Shown one piece after another: positions 10,581-19,897 of a DNA stretch of 64,000 nucleotides. Positions within the stretch are counted from its first letter, which is position 1. Every line of letters begins with the position of its first letter. Below the pieces are notes generated by a model. The model was not told the origin of the DNA. It made no database searches and saw nothing but the letters and a program-made list of their open reading frames with translations. The stretch comes from Alphaproteobacteria bacterium (GTDB lineage Bacteria > Pseudomonadota > Alphaproteobacteria > Rhodobacterales > Rhodobacteraceae): contig JAUHZO010000012.1 of the NCBI GenBank assembly GCA_030425925.1, positions 1 through 64,000 on the forward strand. Reading direction: 5' to 3'. Made by a program: the position numbers and the translations under genes.

Positions 10581-12926
10581 ATGCGAGGGCTGGCTGTGGC
10601 CACAGGAGCACGCTCGGCTGGGCGCGCGCTGTCTTGGGCGCGGTTGTCGCGATTGCGGCGGCGGCGCGGCGTGCAGAACGTGATGACGCTGGCGCTGGTG
10701 GCGCTGGGGCCCTTGCTGGCGCTGGCCACCTTTCTGGTGCTGGGCCCGCTGGACAGCGGGGCGGGCACGCTCAGCCTGCGGCTGATCCTGCTGGCCGATC
10801 TGGTCTATGTGCTGCTGCTGGCGGCGCTGGTGCTGGCGCGGGTGGCGCGGATGATCGCCGACCGGCGCGCGCAATCGGCCGGATCGCGCCTGCACCTGCG
10901 GCTGACCGGGGCGTTTGCGCTGATGGCGCTGCTGCCAACGGTGACAGTGGCGGTGTTCGCCGTGCTGACCATCAATATCGGCCTGGAGACCTGGTTTTCG
11001 AGCCGCGTGCAGAACGTGGTGGGCGCGTCGCTGGCCGCGGCCGAGGCCTATGAGGGCGAGCTGCGCGCCGGGCTGGCCGAGGATGCGCTGGCGCTTGGCA
11101 GCTTTGTCGACCAGAACCGCAACATCCTGCTGATCGACCCCAGCACCTCGCTGCGCAAGCTGCTGGCGGACGGGCAGGCCTTTGTCCAGCGCGGGCTGAG
11201 CGAAGCCTATGTCATCGACAGCGCCGGCGAGGTCGAGGCGCGGGGCGAAGGCTCTTACCTGTTCAACTACGAACCGCCCGGCGCGGCGGCGATCGACGCC
11301 GCGGTGACCGACGGGCTGGTGCTGATCGCGGACTGGCCCAACAACGAGTTGCGCGCGCTGGTGCCGCTGCGCGCCTTTGCCGACCGGTTTCTCTATATCA
11401 GCCGCGATGTCGACGGCCGCATCCTGGGGCTGCTGGACGAAACCCAGGAAACCGCGCGCTTCTACCAGCAGCAGGAAAGCGAACGCGGGCGCAGGCTGTT
11501 CGACTTTGCGCTGCTCTACCTGGGGTTCGCGGTGCTGCTGATCCTGGCGGCAACCTGGGCGGGGCTTTGGTTTGCCGAACGGCTCAGCCGCCCGGTGGGC
11601 CGGCTGACCGGCGCGGCGCAGCGGGTCGGCGCGGGCGATCTGGACGTGCAGGTGCCCGAGGAAGAGGGCGATGACGAAATCTCCATGCTTGGCCGGTATT
11701 TCAACCAGATGACCCGCCAGCTCAAGGGCCAGCGCGAGACGCTGCTGGAGAAAACGCGCCAGATCGAACGCCGCCAGCGGCTGTTTGACAGCGTGCTGTC
11801 CTCGGTCACGTCCGGCGTGGTGGGGCTGGACGCCACCGGCAAGGTGACCTTTGTCAACCGTTCCGCCGAACGGCTTCTGGGCTGGCACGAGACCCGCGCC
11901 GCGGTGCCGCTGCCGGTGGCGGTGCCGGAATTCGGCCCGCTGTTCGAACGCCTGCGCGCGGCCGCGCTGGAGACCGCGCAGGAAGAGATCAAGGTCAGCC
12001 GCGAGGGGCGGCTGGAGAACCTGCTGGTGCGGCTGTCGGTGCGGCGGCGGCAGGACCGCTCGCTCGAAGGGTACGTGATCGCGTTCGACGACGTGACCGA
12101 CCTCGTCAGCGCGCAGCGGATGGCGGCCTGGGGCGACGTGGCCCGACGCATCGCGCACGAGATCAAGAACCCGCTGACGCCGATCCAGCTGTCGGCGGAA
12201 CGCATCCGCCGCAAGTTCGCCCGCCATCTCGACGAGGAGTCGGCCGAGCAGCTGGAGGACATGACCGACGTCATCGTGCGCCAGACCGGCGATCTGCGCC
12301 GGATCGTCGACGAATTCTCGAAATTCGCGCGCATGCCCGAGCCCGAGCGCAAGCCCGAGGATCTGGGCGCGCTGCTGCGCGGCGCGGTGCTCTTGCAGGA
12401 GACCGGCCAGCCCGGGGTGACCTTCGTCACCGACCTGCCGGACCGGCCGATGCCGGCGGAACTGGACGCCACGATGATCGGGCAGGCGCTGACCAACCTG
12501 ATCAAGAATGCCGGCGAGGCCATCGAGCAGCGGGTCGAGACCGGGGCGCCCGACGGGTTCGTGCCCGAGATCCGCGTGACGGCGGTGGCCGCCGGGGGCC
12601 GCGCCGAGATCCGCATCATGGACAACGGCATCGGTCTGCCGGAAGACCGCGCGCGGCTGTTCGAACCCTACGTGACGACCCGGGACAAGGGCACCGGGCT
12701 GGGCCTGCCCATCGTCAAGAAGATCATCGAGGAACATGGCGGCACGCTGTCCCTGGACGACGCGCCCGCCTTCGGGGAGGACGGACATCGCGGCGCCATG
12801 GCGGTGATCCGCCTCCCTCTCGACCGTGCGGGCCCGCCCCGTGACGGCACGATGGGTGCCGGGCACCCATCCTACACCACAAGCGAAACCGACGAGCGCG
12901 AAACTGGACAGGGGACAGAGGCATGA
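10581..12926 (+). CDS. ntrY: Membrane sensor histidine kinase NtrY
   Basis: An inner-membrane kinase of about 781 residues that pairs with NtrX in nitrogen, redox and envelope regulation in alphaproteobacteria. The N-terminus has several hydrophobic segments (about 40-110), a periplasmic part, then another helix before a HAMP linker (RPVGRLTGAAQRV). A PAS domain follows, then the phosphoacceptor [18 protein letters not shown] and the ATPase domain (LTNLIKNAGEA, IMDNGIGLP, GTGLGLPIV). The start is uncertain: ATG 10581 lacks a strong ribosome site, with TTG 10566 or GTG 10596 as alternatives. It overlaps ntrX by four bases. Confidence 0.93.
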   Translation: MRGLAVATGARSAGRALSWARLSRLRRRRGVQNVMTLALVALGPLLALATFLVLGPLDSGAGTLSLRLILLADLVYVLLLAALVLARVARMIADRRAQSAGSRLHLRLTGAFALMALLPTVTVAVFAVLTINIGLETWFSSRVQNVVGASLAAAEAYEGELRAGLAEDALALGSFVDQNRNILLIDPSTSLRKLLADGQAFVQRGLSEAYVIDSAGEVEARGEGSYLFNYEPPGAAAIDAAVTDGLVLIADWPNNELRALVPLRAFADRFLYISRDVDGRILGLLDETQETARFYQQQESERGRRLFDFALLYLGFAVLLILAATWAGLWFAERLSRPVGRLTGAAQRVGAGDLDVQVPEEEGDDEISMLGRYFNQMTRQLKGQRETLLEKTRQIERRQRLFDSVLSSVTSGVVGLDATGKVTFVNRSAERLLGWHETRAAVPLPVAVPEFGPLFERLRAAALETAQEEIKVSREGRLENLLVRLSVRRRQDRSLEGYVIAFDDVTDLVSAQRMAAWGDVARRIAHEIKNPLTPIQLSAERIRRKFARHLDEESAEQLEDMTDVIVRQTGDLRRIVDEFSKFARMPEPERKPEDLGALLRGAVLLQETGQPGVTFVTDLPDRPMPAELDATMIGQALTNLIKNAGEAIEQRVETGAPDGFVPEIRVTAVAAGGRAEIRIMDNGIGLPEDRARLFEPYVTTRDKGTGLGLPIVKKIIEEHGGTLSLDDAPAFGEDGHRGAMAVIRLPLDRAGPPRDGTMGAGHPSYTTSETDERETGQGTEA

Positions 12927-14338
12927 GTGACATTCTGATCGTCGATGACGAGCGCGACATCCGGGAACTGATCGGCGATATCCTGGAGGACGAGGGCTTT
13001 ACCACCCGGCTGGCGGGCAACAGCCAGGAGGCCATGGCCGAGATCAACGCCGAGCCGCCGGCGCTGCTGATCCTCGACATCTGGCTGAAGGACAGCAAGA
13101 TGGACGGGATCGACATCCTCAAGACCGTCAAGCGCGACAACCCGGACGTGCCGGTGGTGATCATCTCGGGCCATGGCAATATCGAGATCGCCGTGGCGGC
13201 GATCAAGCAGGGGGCCTATGATTTCATCGAGAAACCCTTCAATATCGACCAGTTGCTGGTGGTGATCCGGCGCGGAATGGAAACCTCGCGGCTGCGCCGG
13301 GAGAACGCGACGCTGAAGCGCGGCGAGGTGAAGGCGGCCGAGATGATCGGCGAAAGCCCGGCCTTCCGCGGCCTGCTGAGCCAGCTGGACAAGGTCACCA
13401 AGTCGAACGGGCGGGTGATGCTGACGGGCCCCGCGGGCTGCGGCAAGGAGGTGGCGGCGCGCTATATCCATGCCCGTTCCAACCGTGCGAACGGCCCCTT
13501 TGTCACCGTCAACAGCGCCGGGGTGGAGCCCGAGCTGATGGAGGCGATGCTGTTCGGCCGCGAATCCGCCAAGCGCGGGGTGGAGCCGGGCCTGCTGGAG
13601 CAGGCCCATGGCGGGGTGATCTATTTCGACGAGGTCGCCGACATGCCGCCGGGCACCCAGTCCAAGATCCTGCGCGTGCTTGTGGACCAGTCCTTTACCC
13701 GCGTGGGCGGCACCGACAAGGTGCGGGTGGACCTTCGGGTGATCTCGTCCACCAATCGCGACCTGACCGGCGAGATCGCCGCCGGGCGCTTCCGCGAGGA
13801 ACTGTATCACCGTCTGAACGTGGTGCCCATCGCCGTGCCCGCGCTGGCCGAGCGGCGCGAGGACATCCCGGTGCTGGCGCGGCATTTCATCGAGACCTTC
13901 AACCGCGGCCAGGGCCTGCCGCTGCGCGAGGTCTCGGACGATGCCGTGGCGCTCTTGCAGACGATGAACTGGCCGGGCAATGTCCGCCAGCTCAAGAACC
14001 TGGTGGAGCGGGTGCTGATCCTTGGCGATGGCGCCGGCCCCATCGAGGCGCGCGAATTGCCGCAGGAACAGGCCGCCGAGGCCGAGGGTGACGGGCGGGT
14101 GATCCTGTCGGGCACGCTGGCCACGCTGCCCCTGCGCGAAGCGCGCGAGACGTTCGAGCGGGAATACCTGCTGACCCAGATCAACCGTTTCGGCGGCAAC
14201 ATCTCGCGCACCGCGGCCTTTGTGGGCATGGAACGCTCGGCCCTGCATCGCAAGCTGAAATCGCTGGGCGTGGTCACCGGGGCCAAGGCGGGCAGCCGGA
14301 TTGCCGCGGTGGACGGCGACATCCAGGAAGTGTCCTGA
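12923..14338 (+). CDS. ntrX: Response regulator NtrX
   Basis: A regulator of 471 residues, partner of NtrY. Receiver domain with Asp52 (LLILDIWLKDS) and Lys104; AAA+ domain with a variant Walker A GPAGCGKE (169-176) and YFDEVADMP; helix-turn-helix at the C-terminus (NISRTAAFVGMERSALHRKL). As in the neighbouring NtrC, no GAFTGA motif is present: the region reads LFGRESAKRGVEPGLLEQ, so sigma-54 activation is not expected. The glycine-to-cysteine change inside the P-loop is worth noting but need not abolish nucleotide binding. The start ATGA overlaps the ntrY stop. Confidence 0.95.
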   Translation: MSDILIVDDERDIRELIGDILEDEGFTTRLAGNSQEAMAEINAEPPALLILDIWLKDSKMDGIDILKTVKRDNPDVPVVIISGHGNIEIAVAAIKQGAYDFIEKPFNIDQLLVVIRRGMETSRLRRENATLKRGEVKAAEMIGESPAFRGLLSQLDKVTKSNGRVMLTGPAGCGKEVAARYIHARSNRANGPFVTVNSAGVEPELMEAMLFGRESAKRGVEPGLLEQAHGGVIYFDEVADMPPGTQSKILRVLVDQSFTRVGGTDKVRVDLRVISSTNRDLTGEIAAGRFREELYHRLNVVPIAVPALAERREDIPVLARHFIETFNRGQGLPLREVSDDAVALLQTMNWPGNVRQLKNLVERVLILGDGAGPIEARELPQEQAAEAEGDGRVILSGTLATLPLREARETFEREYLLTQINRFGGNISRTAAFVGMERSALHRKLKSLGVVTGAKAGSRIAAVDGDIQEVS

Positions 14339-14349
14339 GGGCACCCGAC

Positions 14350-14937
14350 ATGCGACACCTGCTGCGCTGGCTGGTGCTGGTCCTGGCCCTGGGCTCGGTT
14401 GCGGGCTGCGCCCCGCCGCCGCGGCCCGAAGACAGCCCCGCCCATGCCCTGCGCGCCGATGTGCAGGCCGGACGGATCGCCGATCTGGCGGCGATGATCC
14501 GCGCGCTGGGGCCGGGCGTCGACCCGCAGTAGGCCGCGCGCATCGCCGCGATCGCGGTGCGCGACCCGCTGCTCTGGGCCGAGGCCTGGCAGGCCGAGGA
14601 CCCGCCGCTGATCCACAACATGAAGGTCAATGCCGGCCTGCGCCCGCGCGGGCTGTGCAAGGACTGGGCCGACGACCTGCAGGCCCGTCTGGCGCGAGAA
14701 GGATTCCGCAGCGTCGACTGGCACCGCGCCATTGCCAATCACGACAACATCCGGATCGAGCATTCGACGCTGATCGTCTCGGCCAGGGGAGCGCCGATGG
14801 ACGCGGGCATCGTGCTGGACCCGTGGCGGCTTGGCCGCGGCCGGCTGTATTATGTGCCCGTGCGCGAGGACCCGAAATACGACTGGTGGCCGCGGCAGCA
14901 GGTCTTTGCCTGGAAACGCGCGCGCCGATCGAAATGA
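14350..14937 (+). pseudogene. Lipoprotein gene interrupted by an amber codon
   Basis: The frame starts with ATG 14350, 12 bases after ntrX, and encodes a lipoprotein signal (hydrophobic core, then SVAGC with the lipidated Cys20). It reads to codon 60 (PGVDPQ) and meets TAG at 14530-14532. The same frame then continues uninterrupted for 134 codons with protein-like composition (AARIAAIAVRDPLLW..., RGLCKDWADDLQARL, IANHDNIRIEHSTLIVS) to TGA 14935-14937. One substitution would restore a 195-residue protein; glutamate before AARIA would be natural. The CKDW and later His and Asp residues resemble a transglutaminase-like fold, but that is only a guess. Either a recent pseudogene, a readthrough product, or a base-call error. 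Confidence 0.75.
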
Positions 14938-15010
14938 GCGCGTGCGCGCTTTTTTCGAAATCGGTCGGGTAAGGCTTTGCTTTGCCGGGTCGGGCGGGTT
15001 GAGAGGTTTG

Positions 15011-15211
15011 TCAGCTTCAGGACTCACCAAACCAAAACCCGCTTTGCTGCGTATCCGTCCCTCGCCCGAGCCTTGCCTGACAGAGCCATCCCCCCGCGCC
15101 AAGAGAAATAGCCGTCTCCCCACGGTGTGGGGCCCCTCGGCGATTTCTCTTGTCCCGGGGGGCTGTCCCTGTCCGACCCGTCTCAGGCGAGGGACGGCTC
15201 CGAAGCAAAGC
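15011..15211. repeat. Intergenic palindromic element, copy A
   Basis: This fills most of the 338-base gap between the broken lipoprotein gene and trkA. The core is a long imperfect hairpin. An outer stem GCTTTGCT (15041-15048) pairs with AGCAAAGC (15204-15211). CCGTCCCTCGCC (15055-15066) pairs with GGCGAGGGACGG (15186-15197). An inner stem CAAGAGAAAT pairs with ATTTCTCTTG around a CCCCAC/GTGGGG tip. A second copy lies at 24429-24624, with different bases in several stems but the same pairing. Short open frames through it are spurious. Nothing else was seen in 14938-15275. Confidence 0.8.
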
Positions 15212-15275
15212 TGAAGCCGTTGACCGGGGCGGGCGCGCGTGCCATGCCGGTGGGCGGAGATGAGAGAGGGCGGGC

Positions 15276-16652
15276 ATGAAGGTCGTCATTTGCGGGGCAG
15301 GGCAGGTCGGCTGGCAGATCGCCCGGCATCTTGCGGGAGAGCGCAACGACGTCACCGTTGTCGACAGCAACCCAGATCTGGTGCGGCGCGCCACCGATAC
15401 GCTGGATGTGCAGGGCATTGCCGGCTTTGCCTCTTACCCCGACGTGCTGGAAAAGGCCGGTGCGCGCGATGCCGACATGGTCATCGCCGCCACCCATTCC
15501 GACGAGGTCAACATGGTGACCTGCCAGGTGGCGCATTCGGTGTTCTCGGTCCCGCGCAAGATCGCGCGGCTGCGGGCGCAGAGCTACCTGACCGCGATCT
15601 ATTCCGACCTCTACCGCCGCGACCACCTGCCCATCGACGTGGTGATCTCGCCCGAGAAGGAGGTGGCCGAGGCGGCGCTGCAGCGGCTGTCGGCCCCGGC
15701 GACCTTTGACACCGAAAGCTTTCTGGACGGGGCGGCGCAGCTTCTGGGGCTGACCGTCGACGAGGATTGCCCCATCGTCAACACGCCCCTGCGGCAGCTG
15801 ACCGATCTGTTCTCCACGCTGCGCGCGGTGGTGGTGGGGATCCGCCGCGACGGCACGTTGTTTGCGCCGGAATCCGGCGACCAGCTGTTTGCCGGCGACA
15901 GCGCCTATGTCATGACCCATGCCGAGGACATCCGCCGCACGCTGGAGATCTTTGGCAAGCAGGTCAAGAAGCAGGAGCGCGTGGTGATCGTGGGCGGCGG
16001 CAATGTCGGGCTGGCGGTGGCCCGGGCGCTGGAAACCGGCCCCAACCGGGTGCGCGCCAAGATGATCGAGCGCAGCCGTCCCTGTGCCGTGCGCGCCGCC
16101 GAGGCGCTGGAGCGGACCATCGTGCTGCATGGCGACGGGCTGGACGCGGCACTGCTGGCCGAGGCGGGGATCGAACGCGCCGATGCCGTGCTGTGCGTGA
16201 CCGATGACGACAAGACCAACATGCTGGCCGCCGTGCGCGCCAAGGCCGAGGGCTGCCCGCTGGCCATCGCGCTGATCAACGACCCCACGCTGGTGCCGCT
16301 GATGGAGCCCCTGGGCATCGACGCCTACATCAACCCGCGCGCCACCACCGTCAGCTCGATTCTGCGCCATATCCGCCACGGCCGGGTGCGCGCGGTCTAT
16401 TCCATCGGCGATGCCGAGGCCGAGGTGATCGAGGCCGAGGTGCTGTCGACCTCGCCCATTGCGGGCAGCCGCATCCGCGATATCGACTTTCCCGAAGGGG
16501 TTCTGGTGGGCGCGGTGCGCAAGGGCGGCAAGGTGATGCGCCCCACCGGCGGGCTGGGCATCGAGGAAGGCGACCAGATCGTGATCTTTGCGCTGGCGAA
16601 GGACGTGCCGGAGGTCGAGCGCCTGCTGCAGGTCTCGATCGACTTCTTCTGA
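15276..16652 (+). CDS. trkA: Trk potassium uptake regulator TrkA
   Basis: A cytosolic protein of 458 residues that gates the TrkH K+ channel. Two RCK units in tandem: the first Rossmann start VVICGAGQVGWQIARHL with Asp at the end of beta-2 (VVDSNP), then a RCK-C segment; the second VVIVGGGNVGLAVARAL, again followed by RCK-C (about 370-455). Length and arrangement match TrkA. It is followed four bases later by trkH, so the two form an operon. A palindromic element lies just upstream. Confidence 0.96.
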   Translation: MKVVICGAGQVGWQIARHLAGERNDVTVVDSNPDLVRRATDTLDVQGIAGFASYPDVLEKAGARDADMVIAATHSDEVNMVTCQVAHSVFSVPRKIARLRAQSYLTAIYSDLYRRDHLPIDVVISPEKEVAEAALQRLSAPATFDTESFLDGAAQLLGLTVDEDCPIVNTPLRQLTDLFSTLRAVVVGIRRDGTLFAPESGDQLFAGDSAYVMTHAEDIRRTLEIFGKQVKKQERVVIVGGGNVGLAVARALETGPNRVRAKMIERSRPCAVRAAEALERTIVLHGDGLDAALLAEAGIERADAVLCVTDDDKTNMLAAVRAKAEGCPLAIALINDPTLVPLMEPLGIDAYINPRATTVSSILRHIRHGRVRAVYSIGDAEAEVIEAEVLSTSPIAGSRIRDIDFPEGVLVGAVRKGGKVMRPTGGLGIEEGDQIVIFALAKDVPEVERLLQVSIDFF

Positions 16653-16656
16653 GCCG

Positions 16657-18171
16657 ATGCAAGCGATCCTGCGACTGCCGCTGTTTCTTGTGCTGACCGG
16701 GCTGGTTTCGGCCTCGATGGTGGTGCCGGCGGGCTTTGCGCTGGCCATCGAGGACCATCACGACGCGCGCAGCTTTTTCTATGCCGGCTTGCTGGGCATG
16801 ATCGTCACCGCGCTGGTGGCGCTGGCGCTGGGCAACCGCACGCATCATGAAAGCCCGATCCGGCAGCTGTTTGCCCTGCTGGCGGGATTTGCCGTCCTGC
16901 CGCTGCTGATGGCGGTGCCGTTCCACGAGGCGGTGCGCAACACCGGCTTTCTCGGCGCCTATTTCGAGATGGTTTCGGCCTTTACCACCACCGGGGCCAC
17001 GCTGTTCGACCCCGCGCGCCTGTCGGGGCCCGAGCATCTGTGGCGCGCTCAGGTGGGCTGGATGGGCGGGCTGGTGATCTGGGTGGCGGCCTCGGCCATC
17101 CTGGCACCGCTCACGCTGGGCGGGTTCGAGGTGACCGCCAGCGGCGAGCCCGGGCAGTCGCTGGCCTTTGGCGTGGCGGGCGGCGGGCAGGGCACGCCGG
17201 GGCTCAAGCTGATGCGCAGCATCGAGGCGCTGGTGCCGGTCTATGCCGGGTTGACGCTGGCGCTGACGCTGATGCTTCTGGTTGCGGGCGATCCGCCGCT
17301 GGTTGCGCTGTGCCATGCGATGGCGGTCATGGCGACCTCGGGCATCTCGCCCATCGGCGGGCTGGAAGGCACCGTCAGCGGGCTGGGCGGCGAGATGATC
17401 CTGTTCTGCTTCCTGCTTTTTGCGCTGTCGCGGCTGACCTTTTCCGGCGACACCGTGCAGAAGGGCCGGGCCGGGGTATTGCAGGATCCCGAATTGCGCA
17501 TGGGCCTGGCCATCGTGCTGGTGGTGCCGCTGGCGCTGTTCCTGCGGCACTGGGCGGCGGCCTTTGACGTGGGCGAAGAGCAGAACCTGCTGACCGGGCT
17601 GCGCGCGCTCTGGGGCGGGCTGTTCACCGCGCTCAGCTTTCTGAGCACCAACGGCATGCTCAGCGCCGACTGGGACACCGCGCAGCACTGGTCGGGCCTG
17701 TCCACGCCGGGCATCGTGCTGATCGGGCTGGCGATGCTGGGCGGCGGGGTGGCGACCACGGCGGGCGGGGTCAAGCTGATGCGGGTCTACGCGCTCTATC
17801 TCAACGGCGTGCGCGAGATCGAAAAGCTGGTGCACCCGTCCTCGGTGGGGCGCTCCGGGCAGGCCACGCGGCGCATCCGCCGCGAAGGCGCGTTCATCGC
17901 CTGGGTGTTTTTCATGCTGTTTGCGCTGTGCATCGCGGCGCTGACCGTGGCGCTGGGGCTTTTCGGGCTGGCCTTTGAACCGGCGGTGGTGCTGACGGTG
18001 GCCAGCCTGTCCAATACCGGGCCGCTGATCGCCGTCGCCCCGGCCGAACCGATCGACCTGATCGGCCTGGCCCCAGGGGCGAAAGGGCTGCTCTGCATGG
18101 CGATGGTGCTGGGCCGGCTTGAACTTCTGGCGATTATCGTCATGCTGAGCCCAGAGATGTGGCGCGACTGA
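16657..18171 (+). CDS. trkH: Potassium uptake channel subunit TrkH
   Basis: An inner-membrane K+ translocating subunit of 504 residues. Four pore-loop repeats typical of the TrkH/KtrB family can be seen: FTTTGATLFDP, ATSGISPIGG, LSTNGMLSAD and LSNTGPLIAV, each placing a central glycine in the selectivity filter, with about ten hydrophobic segments between them. The start ATG 16657 gives a short cytosolic tail before the first helix. Co-transcribed with trkA. Confidence 0.95.
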   Translation: MQAILRLPLFLVLTGLVSASMVVPAGFALAIEDHHDARSFFYAGLLGMIVTALVALALGNRTHHESPIRQLFALLAGFAVLPLLMAVPFHEAVRNTGFLGAYFEMVSAFTTTGATLFDPARLSGPEHLWRAQVGWMGGLVIWVAASAILAPLTLGGFEVTASGEPGQSLAFGVAGGGQGTPGLKLMRSIEALVPVYAGLTLALTLMLLVAGDPPLVALCHAMAVMATSGISPIGGLEGTVSGLGGEMILFCFLLFALSRLTFSGDTVQKGRAGVLQDPELRMGLAIVLVVPLALFLRHWAAAFDVGEEQNLLTGLRALWGGLFTALSFLSTNGMLSADWDTAQHWSGLSTPGIVLIGLAMLGGGVATTAGGVKLMRVYALYLNGVREIEKLVHPSSVGRSGQATRRIRREGAFIAWVFFMLFALCIAALTVALGLFGLAFEPAVVLTVASLSNTGPLIAVAPAEPIDLIGLAPGAKGLLCMAMVLGRLELLAIIVMLSPEMWRD

Positions 18172-18285
18172 GCCCTGCTGGCCAAGTCGTTCTTTTTCCG
18201 CTGGAAGTTCCCGGGCGGGCAGGACATACTTGGGCCGAAACGAGGGCGTGCCGCACGGGCACGAGGCAAGAACAAAGGCAAGTCA

Positions 18286-18525
18286 ATGGCTTCGGACAGA
18301 CAGAACCTGCAGGACGCATTTCTCAACCACGTCCGCAAGACCAAGGTTCCGGTGACGGTGTTTCTGATCAACGGGGTCAAGCTGCAGGGTGTGATCACCT
18401 GGTTCGACAATTTCTGCGTGCTGCTGCGCCGCGACGGCCAGTCGCAGCTGGTCTACAAGCATGCGATCTCGACCATCATGCCAAGCCAGCCGATCAACCT
18501 TTACGATGGTGAAGACGCTTCTTGA
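18286..18525 (+). CDS. hfq: RNA chaperone Hfq
   Basis: A ring-forming RNA-binding protein of 79 residues that pairs small RNAs with mRNAs. Sm1 motif residues run from [20 protein letters not shown] through [13 protein letters not shown]. Sm2 is [10 protein letters not shown], with the conserved KH pair. The N-terminal [11 protein letters not shown] is the family hallmark, and there is little C-terminal tail, as usual in alphaproteobacteria. It follows trkH by 114 bases and runs into hflX, the standard hfq-hflX pairing. Confidence 0.98.
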   Translation: MASDRQNLQDAFLNHVRKTKVPVTVFLINGVKLQGVITWFDNFCVLLRRDGQSQLVYKHAISTIMPSQPINLYDGEDAS

Positions 18526-18542
18526 GAAGCCATGACCCGCAT

Positions 18543-19796
18543 GTGACCCGCGCCTGGGTTCTGCATCCCGACATCAAGTCCGACCGGGTCCGGCGCGAGG
18601 CGAAAAGCGCGCTGGACGAGGCCGTGGCGCTGGCCGCCGCTCTGCCCGACCTCGAGGTTGTGGGGCAGGAGGTTGTCCCCTTGCCGCGCCCGCAGCCGGG
18701 CATGCTGTTCGGCTCGGGCAAGATCGAGGACCTTGGCGCGCGGCTGAAGGCGGCCGAGGTGGAGCTGGTGCTGGTCGACGGGCCGGTGACGCCGGTGCAG
18801 CAGCGCAACCTGGAAAAGGAATGGGGCGTGAAGCTGCTGGACCGGACCGGGCTGATCCTCGAGATCTTCTCGGACAGGGCGGCCACGCGCGAAGGTGTGC
18901 TGCAGGTGGAAATGGCGCATCTGAGCTACCAGCGCACGCGGCTGGTGCGCGCCTGGACGCACCTGGAACGCCAGCGCGGCGGGCTTGGCTTTGTCGGCGG
19001 CCCGGGGGAAACGCAGATCGAGGCCGACCGCCGGGCCATCGACGACCAGCTGGTGCGCCTGCGCCGGCAGCTCGACAAGGTGGTGAAAACGCGCGAGCTG
19101 CACCGCAAGGCGCGCGCCAAGGTGCCTTATCCCATCGTGGCGCTGGTGGGCTATACCAACGCGGGCAAGTCGACGCTGTTCAATCGCCTGACCGGGGCCG
19201 AGGTGCTGGCCAAGGACATGCTCTTTGCCACGCTCGACCCGACGATGCGCGCGGTGCGGCTGCCCACCGGGGCGGATGTGATCCTGTCGGACACGGTGGG
19301 CTTCATCTCGGACCTGCCCACCGAACTGGTCGCCGCCTTCCGCGCCACGCTGGAAGAGGTGCTGGCCGCCGACGTGATCGTGCATGTGCGCGACATCTCG
19401 CATGCCGAGACCGAAGGGCAGGCGGAGGACGTGCGCACGATCCTCGACTCGCTGGGGGTCGACACATCGGTGCCGCAGATCGAGCTGTGGAACAAGATCG
19501 ACCTGCTGGACCCGGACGAGGCCGAGGCCACCCGCCAGCGCGCCGCCCGCCTGGACGATGTGTTTGCGCTCTCCGCCTGGACGGGCGAGGGGCTGGACAG
19601 CTGTCTTGACGCCATCACTGCCGCGCTGGCCGAAGAGCGGCGGCAAGAGGAGGTGGCGCTGCCCTTTGGGCAGGAACGGCAGCGGGCGTGGCTGTTCGAA
19701 AAGGGCCTTGTCGAACACGAGGCGCAGACCGAGGACGGCTACCGCCTGACGCTCAACTGGTCCCGCCGCGACAGGGAGCGGTTTCACGCGCTGTGA
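18543..19796 (+). CDS. hflX: Ribosome-associated GTPase HflX
   Basis: A GTPase of about 417 residues that splits stalled or heat-damaged ribosomes. The N-terminal glycine-rich HflX domain is seen in PGMLFGSGKIEDL, with VLVDGPVTPVQQRNLEK and GPGETQIEADRR. The G domain has G1 GYTNAGKST, G3 DTVGF and G4 NKID. The start is uncertain: GTG 18543 matches the usual start of the family; TTG 18522 would overlap the hfq stop and add seven residues. The C-terminal part after the G domain is intact. Confidence 0.94.
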   Translation: MTRAWVLHPDIKSDRVRREAKSALDEAVALAAALPDLEVVGQEVVPLPRPQPGMLFGSGKIEDLGARLKAAEVELVLVDGPVTPVQQRNLEKEWGVKLLDRTGLILEIFSDRAATREGVLQVEMAHLSYQRTRLVRAWTHLERQRGGLGFVGGPGETQIEADRRAIDDQLVRLRRQLDKVVKTRELHRKARAKVPYPIVALVGYTNAGKSTLFNRLTGAEVLAKDMLFATLDPTMRAVRLPTGADVILSDTVGFISDLPTELVAAFRATLEEVLAADVIVHVRDISHAETEGQAEDVRTILDSLGVDTSVPQIELWNKIDLLDPDEAEATRQRAARLDDVFALSAWTGEGLDSCLDAITAALAEERRQEEVALPFGQERQRAWLFEKGLVEHEAQTEDGYRLTLNWSRRDRERFHAL

Positions 19797-19897
19797 GCCC
19801 CGCCCGGCGGTGTGCCTGGCTTGACCGGTTTTCCTGAGTATTTTCAGAAAGATGAAAGAGCTGGCCCCGGCCCTGCAACCGCCCGGGCCGCTGCCGG

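Noticed and set aside
15061-15214. Short open frames running through the palindromic element
   Set aside because: They exist only because the hairpin is GC-rich; the second copy does not conserve the frame.
19833-19860. Motif TTTTCCTGAGTATTTT in the gap after hflX
   Set aside because: It looks like an intergenic motif I associate with related genomes, but only one copy was noticed and no function can be supported.
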